From Agrobacterium tumefaciens (GTDB taxonomy: Bacteria > Pseudomonadota > Alphaproteobacteria > Rhizobiales > Rhizobiaceae), in assembly GCF_005221385.1 (NCBI RefSeq), contig NZ_CP039903.1, positions 2,170,001 to 2,234,000 on the forward strand: a stretch of DNA of 64,000 bases. Reading direction: 5' to 3'. Made by a program: the position numbers and the translations under genes. Shown here piece by piece: positions 60,147-64,000 of the stretch. Numbering within the stretch: the first letter of the stretch is position 1; each line of letters starts with the position of its first letter. The notes beneath the pieces are model-generated. The model was given only the letters and a program-made list of their open reading frames with translations. It had not been told where the DNA came from and did not search any database.

Positions 60147-60160
60147 TTGATCGAAATCAA
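60147..60160. promoter_or_regulatory. FNR/FixK-type box (TTGAT-N4-ATCAA)
   Basis: TTGAT-CGAA-ATCAA at 60,147-60,160 matches the FNR/FixK consensus exactly. It lies 65 bases before the start of a Crp/Fnr-family gene, suiting activation of that promoter. It fits low-oxygen control by FnrN or self-control. Confidence 0.85.
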
Positions 60161-60224
60161 TTCGCTTTTCAGGTGAACTGCTAATCTCCCTCGCATCGGG
60201 AATTGCCGGTCGAAGGATAATGCG

Positions 60225-61007
60225 ATGAGTTCTTTGCAGATAGGCGTGAGAGAGACGGAACATCCCCGGTTTCGTATCGCTTCGGACAGCCCGGCAAAAG
60301 GTTTGAGCGGGAGCCGGATGGACGTGAACAAGACCGTGAAACTGAGCAACAGGGACAGGAACATTCTGCTGCGCGCGCCCTTGATAGGGATAGCGGATGA
60401 CGCAGTGGCGTTGAAGCTGATGGAGGCGGCGACCATCATCAATGTCAACGCCCGCCATGTGCTCTTCAAGGAAGGCGAAGCGGCGCAGCATTTTTATTGC
60501 GTTCTGTCGGGTTATATCAGGCTTTACCGGCTGGACAGGCATGGGCGCGAGGCGGATGTGCGCGTCAGTGGTCCGGGCGATACCTTCAACGAATGCCTGA
60601 TTTTCGGCAGCGACACCTATCGCTACAGCGCGCAGGCGGCGGAAAGCTGCACCGTGGCGCGTTTCGAGCTCGCGAAAATCCGGGCGTTGATCGATCAGGA
60701 ACCGGCAATCGCCAAAGCCGTCATGCGTTGTCTTTCCAACAGCCTGCTTGGCACCATGGATTGCATCGCCAACGATCGGCTGCAGACCGCGCCACAACGC
60801 GTCGCCCATTATCTCATCAATCAGGGCCCGCGTGATGCGACATCCTTTTCGCTGCGGCTGCCGTTCCAGAAAAGCCTGCTTGCCGGCAAGCTCGGCCTTG
60901 CGCCGGAAGCCCTGTCACGCGCCTTCTCGGCGCTGAAAAAATCAGGCGTCACCGTGCGTGGCCGCATCGTGCAGGTCAATGACGTCGCCGCATTGAAGCA
61001 GATCTAG
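60225..61007 (+). CDS. sinR: Crp/Fnr-family regulator, SinR-like
   Basis: This 260-residue protein has a cyclic-nucleotide-type binding domain (about residues 55-165, ARHVLFKEGEAAQHFYCVLSGYIRLY) and a C-terminal helix-turn-helix (about 195-250, QKSLLAGKLGLAPEALSRAFSALKKSGV). The N-terminal FNR cysteine cluster is absent, so it is not an iron-sulfur oxygen sensor. Agrobacterium SinR is an FNR-type protein controlling attachment and biofilm and is driven by FnrN through an upstream box; the box and setting here fit that. FixK-like is the alternative. AAGGA precedes ATG 60,225. Confidence 0.7.
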   Translation: MSSLQIGVRETEHPRFRIASDSPAKGLSGSRMDVNKTVKLSNRDRNILLRAPLIGIADDAVALKLMEAATIINVNARHVLFKEGEAAQHFYCVLSGYIRLYRLDRHGREADVRVSGPGDTFNECLIFGSDTYRYSAQAAESCTVARFELAKIRALIDQEPAIAKAVMRCLSNSLLGTMDCIANDRLQTAPQRVAHYLINQGPRDATSFSLRLPFQKSLLAGKLGLAPEALSRAFSALKKSGVTVRGRIVQVNDVAALKQI

Positions 61008-61031
61008 AAAAGACAGCGGGAGAGGAAGAAG

Positions 61032-61060
61032 GGCGGGATGCCAGCCGGCAGCCCGCCTTT
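61032..61060. terminator. Terminator between convergent sinR-like and hydrolase genes
   Basis: GGCGGG (61,032-61,037) and CCCGCC (61,052-61,057), with an inner GCC/GGC pair, form a hairpin followed by TTTCG on the plus strand. It serves the SinR-like gene. Confidence 0.5.
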
Positions 61061-61096
61061 CGCCATTGTGGATTTCGCCATTGTGGAAAGGGCAGA

Positions 61097-61921
61097 TCAG
61101 CCCGGCTGCGGCACGAAGCGGAAGGCGTCGCCCTGCCGTTCAATATGGAAAAAGCCGCCAAGATGGCCACCGGACACCAGCCAGCCGTGATCGGCCGCCT
61201 CGGCCAGCGCCGCAAGACGGGTGGCATAGGCAAGTTCGGAATCGATATCGTAAACGAAAGCGATTTCAGGATCGTCAGCCTGCAATCCACTCACATGCAG
61301 CACATCACCCCACAATAACAGCCGGTTATCACCGCTGCCGATGAGATAGCCGGCATGCCCCGGCGTGTGGCCGGGCATGGCGATCGCCTCGATATCGTCG
61401 GCAACCGTTCCCATGGGGATCGGCCGCAGCATGGCACCACAGATATCGAGCAGCCGGGCGGCGAGATCGAAACCGCCCTGCCGGGCTGGCGGCAAGCTCT
61501 TGCGGGCATCCGCGCTGGAGAAAAAGCCAAGATCGGCCTCCGGCACCCATATTTCCGCATTGGGAAAATAAGGCCGGTCGCCATCAATGAGGCCAAGCGC
61601 ATGGTCGCCGTGAATATGGGTGAGGATGACACGCGTCACATCGGCCGGCTGAATACCGGCGGTGATCATCGCCGCGCGGGCATGGCCATAGGCCGCACCC
61701 CAGGCGGTGCCGCAACCGGCATCGATCAGCCAGATGCCATCAGGCCCGGAGAGCGCGAAACAATTGACGTCCACATCCACCGTCTCGCCTTCAAGCCCGG
61801 CAAGAACCGCGGCCAGCGCAACCTCGCCCTGCCGATGGATGAGATGGCCGACCGGCGCCTTGTAGACGCCGTCGACAAAACGGGACACGGCATAGGGGCT
61901 GAAACGAAGAGGCGTATTCAT
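61097..61921 (-). CDS. Metallo-beta-lactamase-fold hydrolase
   Basis: This 274-residue protein has the zinc motif THIHGDHALG (HxHxDH, residues about 102-111), a further His in MPGHTPGHAGY near 180, and Asp in LLLWGDVLH near 205. The order matches MBL-fold lactonases and related hydrolases. It precedes ureG on the same strand but is the last gene of that direction, with only a three-base gap from it. No substrate can be told; a link with urease is not known. Confidence 0.87.
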   Translation of the reverse strand: MNTPLRFSPYAVSRFVDGVYKAPVGHLIHRQGEVALAAVLAGLEGETVDVDVNCFALSGPDGIWLIDAGCGTAWGAAYGHARAAMITAGIQPADVTRVILTHIHGDHALGLIDGDRPYFPNAEIWVPEADLGFFSSADARKSLPPARQGGFDLAARLLDICGAMLRPIPMGTVADDIEAIAMPGHTPGHAGYLIGSGDNRLLLWGDVLHVSGLQADDPEIAFVYDIDSELAYATRLAALAEAADHGWLVSGGHLGGFFHIERQGDAFRFVPQPG

Positions 61922-61924
61922 GGC

Positions 61925-62536
61925 TCAGAGACCGCCCTGCTCTTTCAGGAAGCCGACGATATGCTCCACCCCATCGCCCCGCTTCATATCGGTGAAGACG
62001 AAGGGCATGGCATTGCGCATGCGGGTCGCATCATTATCCATTACGGTCAGATCGGCCCCGACGTAAGGTGCGAGATCCTTCTTGTTGATGACCAGCAGAT
62101 CGGAGCGGGTGATGCCTGGCCCGCCCTTGCGCGGAATTTCCTCACCCTGACAGACGGAGATCACATAGATGGTGATATCGGCAAGATCGGGCGAAAAGGT
62201 CGCGGCGAGATTGTCGCCACCGGATTCGATGAAGACGACATCCAGATCGGGAAAGCGCGCATTGAGCCCGGCAATCGCCTGCAGATTGATCGTCGCATCC
62301 TCGCGGATAGCGGTATGCGGGCAACCGCCCGTCTCCACACCGACAATACGCTCCGACGGCAGCGCCTGCATGCGCACCAGCGCCTCGGCATCCTCTTTCG
62401 TATAGATATCGTTGGTAACGACGGCGACGGAATAATCAGCGCTCATCGCCTTGCAGAGCTTTTCCGTCAGCGCCGTCTTGCCCGAACCAACCGGCCCGCC
62501 AATGCCAACGCGCAGCGGGCCATTGCCCGATTTCAT
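61925..62536 (-). CDS. ureG: Urease accessory GTPase UreG
   Basis: This 203-residue protein is the nickel-insertion GTPase of urease. The P-loop is GGPVGSGKT near residues 13-21, and the following [23 protein letters not shown] (nickel-binding CPH) and [19 protein letters not shown] blocks are as in all UreG. The start at ATG 62,534-62,536 gives the family length; the open frame reaches 62,587. It is separated from ureF by a 260-base gap with a RIME-like repeat. Confidence 0.95.
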   Translation of the reverse strand: MKSGNGPLRVGIGGPVGSGKTALTEKLCKAMSADYSVAVVTNDIYTKEDAEALVRMQALPSERIVGVETGGCPHTAIREDATINLQAIAGLNARFPDLDVVFIESGGDNLAATFSPDLADITIYVISVCQGEEIPRKGGPGITRSDLLVINKKDLAPYVGADLTVMDNDATRMRNAMPFVFTDMKRGDGVEHIVGFLKEQGGL

Positions 62537-62634
62537 GCCCGATTTCACGACTGTGTTTCCTTCTATGCTTTGGTTCTGTCTCACCATATCTCCTCCGCTA
62601 CTCGCTTCAAGATATGCAAGGATCGTGCCGCGAG

Positions 62635-62760
62635 TTTCTTCTCCCCGAGGGGGAGAAGGTGGCCCGAAGGGTCGGATGAGGGGGCAACGTCGCCGGATTT
62701 CGGGGAGCTCGCCCCCTCATCCCGCTGCCGCGGACTTCTCCCCCCTCGGGGAGAAGAAAC
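62635..62760. repeat. RIME1-like palindromic repeat inside the ure operon
   Basis: This 126-base block is nearly identical to that at 59,933-60,056 (TTTCTTCTCCCCGAGGGGGA start, GGGGAGAAGAAA end). It lies between ureF and ureG, which are on the same strand. A stable RNA fold here could protect or end transcripts between the two genes. Confidence 0.8.
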
Positions 62761-62796
62761 AAGCGGCATGCGCTCGCTCCATCGATGCTGTAACTT

Positions 62797-63468
62797 TCAG
62801 GAGCGGAAAAGCCGCGTGCCCTGCACCTCGTGGCGCATCGCCGCCGTATCGGCGATGATCGTCGCGCTGCCGAGGTCATCGAGCGTGGATTGCGCAGCCC
62901 GCGCAGCCATCTCCGCAATCACCGCCTCGCTTGCTGCCAGAATGGCGACACCATCCTTCTGGCCTGCCACGCCAAGGCGGATGCCGGCCGAAACCATTTG
63001 CGAGACGCCGGCATGTGCGAAAGCGGCAAGTGTTTCCTTAAGCGGCACCCCATGCGCGGCGGCCACTGCCCCGACGGCGACAGGATATGGACATTCCTCC
63101 GGCAACAGTTCCAGAACCACATGCGGCCATGCGCCTGCGGCAGCAACGAAGGCATCACCCAGAAGTATCGTTTCACGATATCGCTCCGCCGAGCCGGCCA
63201 GCGCCCGCGCCAGATTGGCTGTTTCATTCAGGGCGGCGGCATCGCTGGCCCTGCGCCAGCCTTCCGCCAGAAACACCGCGTCGTTCCACAGGCTGCCGTG
63301 GCGCAGAAGCGTCTCCACCCAGCCAAGAAGACCGGCTGCATCAGGCACACGCCCATCCTCAACCGCCTTTTCAAGCCCGCCGGAATAGGAAAAACCGCCA
63401 ACCGGAAATGCCGGCGACAGCCAGGCCATCAGCCGCAGCAGCGCGGCAACGCCGCGATCGTCGCTCAC
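62797..63468 (-). CDS. ureF: Urease accessory protein UreF
   Basis: This 223-residue helical protein has the UreF blocks: [30 protein letters not shown] at residues 9-38, then RAALAGS-like [21 protein letters not shown] and the C-terminal [25 protein letters not shown]. UreF works with UreG and UreD to load nickel into urease. It begins three bases after the ureE stop. Confidence 0.94.
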   Translation of the reverse strand: MSDDRGVAALLRLMAWLSPAFPVGGFSYSGGLEKAVEDGRVPDAAGLLGWVETLLRHGSLWNDAVFLAEGWRRASDAAALNETANLARALAGSAERYRETILLGDAFVAAAGAWPHVVLELLPEECPYPVAVGAVAAAHGVPLKETLAAFAHAGVSQMVSAGIRLGVAGQKDGVAILAASEAVIAEMAARAAQSTLDDLGSATIIADTAAMRHEVQGTRLFRS

Positions 63469-63471
63469 GGA

Positions 63472-63963
63472 TCAGCCGTGATCATGATGGTGGTGATCAT
63501 GGCCGTGCCCGTGACCATGGGAATGGCCGCCATGGGCGTGATAGGCACCGCGGGCCGGCTGGAAAGGTTCTTCCACCTCGCGCACCGTGGCGCCGAGACC
63601 TTCGAGCATGGCGCGGATGACGTGGTCGCGCAGGATGAGAATGCGCTCTTCTTCGATCTGTGCCGAAAGATGCCGGTTGCCCAGATGCCAGGCGAGCTCG
63701 ATCAGGTGAAGCCGATCCTTCGGCGTGATTTCAAACAGCTTTTCAGCCGCGGCCCGAACCTCGATCAGATCGCCGTTTTCCACCACCAGAAGGTCGCCAT
63801 GGGCAAACAGCACGGCTTCCTTCAGGTCGAGCATCACCATCTCGTCATTTTGCAGATGCAGCAGCTTGCGGCGCAGATGCCGCTGGTCATGCGCCAGCGT
63901 GACATAACCGGAAGGCTCGTCGCCAGGGGTTCCGGCGGGATGGTAAGAGGTAACGCGCAGCAT
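63472..63963 (-). CDS. ureE: Urease nickel metallochaperone UreE
   Basis: This 163-residue protein delivers nickel for urease assembly. N-terminal (ITYGHxx-like [22 protein letters not shown]) and C-terminal ([28 protein letters not shown]) domains are as in UreE, and the end is histidine-rich (residues about 140-163, with repeated HGH and HHHH), a nickel store. ATG is at 63,961-63,963. The upstream urease subunit genes should lie beyond the right edge. Confidence 0.94.
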   Translation of the reverse strand: MLRVTSYHPAGTPGDEPSGYVTLAHDQRHLRRKLLHLQNDEMVMLDLKEAVLFAHGDLLVVENGDLIEVRAAAEKLFEITPKDRLHLIELAWHLGNRHLSAQIEEERILILRDHVIRAMLEGLGATVREVEEPFQPARGAYHAHGGHSHGHGHGHDHHHHDHG

Positions 63964-64000
63964 GGGATGATCCGTTCGAAAACTGTCTTGGGGGTCTGAT

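Noticed and set aside
58646..60469. 607-codon minus-strand frame across the RND pump end, RIME repeat and sinR start
   Set aside because: It runs through a terminator, a repeat and two real genes on the other strand.

Overview
The window looks like a chromosomal segment of an Agrobacterium / Rhizobium-group alphaproteobacterium. The evidence is high-GC rhizobial gene content, a chemoreceptor ending in DDWQEF, RIME-like palindromic repeats, ureE-ureF-ureG accessory genes, a SinR/FixK-like regulator under an FNR-type box, and an exopolysaccharide cluster with a phosphomannomutase. No complete tRNA, rRNA or CRISPR array is present.

Region 1 (1 to about 27,562) is most of an integrated, mosaic, apparently intact temperate phage, entered from its tail-fibre end. 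The leftward late operon (13,931 to 1) carries a minor tail protein, lambda-like terminase, portal, protease and capsid genes, then a P2-like contractile-tail baseplate set (V, W, J, I) and a tail fibre. Upstream, still leftward (19,729 to 14,173), lies an early/replication operon: a CII-position protein, an adenine methyltransferase, small unknowns, a replication-initiator-like protein with iteron-like repeats inside its gene, and a phage-encoded NusG paralogue. A structured leader and a leftward intrinsic terminator separate that NusG gene from the late operon, which suggests processive antitermination of the late genes. The switch region (20.2 kb, with a second site at 21.6 kb) has a Cro-like gene, a LexA/CI-like repressor and three copies of a TTGGA-N7-TCCAA operator. 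A rightward operon of small proteins (TerB-like protein to a putative excisionase) follows. A DUF262 + HEPN two-gene module, a candidate anti-phage cargo, sits between the excisionase and the integrase. The phage ends at the 3' part of a tRNA gene (attR).

Region 2 (27.9-32.2 kb) holds a lipoprotein, a chemoreceptor, and a two-gene operon (a 66-residue ORF plus an MFS exporter) behind a near-perfect SoxR box with the 19-bp spacer typical of MerR-family promoters. Region 3 (32.4-44.7 kb) is an exopolysaccharide locus: Wzy/ExoQ-like polymerase, GNAT-like protein, three glycosyltransferases, a Tat-exported GH10 glycanase, a WecG-type transferase, a Wzz/GumC-like chain-length protein and a phosphomannomutase. 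Region 4 (44.7-47.1 kb) has an MNT-HEPN toxin-antitoxin-like pair, a truncated haemoglobin, a DUF423 protein and a DUF2325 protein.

Region 5 (47.1-55.0 kb) is a RutR-controlled pyrimidine or hydantoin degradation operon: RutR, an M20 amidohydrolase, dihydropyrimidinase, NUDIX and a complete NMT1/ThiY-type ABC importer, with a RutR-like box in the divergent promoter. Region 6 (55.3-59.8 kb) is a two-gene RND efflux system. Region 7 (60.2-64 kb) has the SinR-like regulator, a metallo-beta-lactamase-fold hydrolase and ureG, ureF, ureE, with a RIME-like repeat inside the ure operon. Minus-strand starts were refined from ribosome-binding sites and stop/start overlaps.
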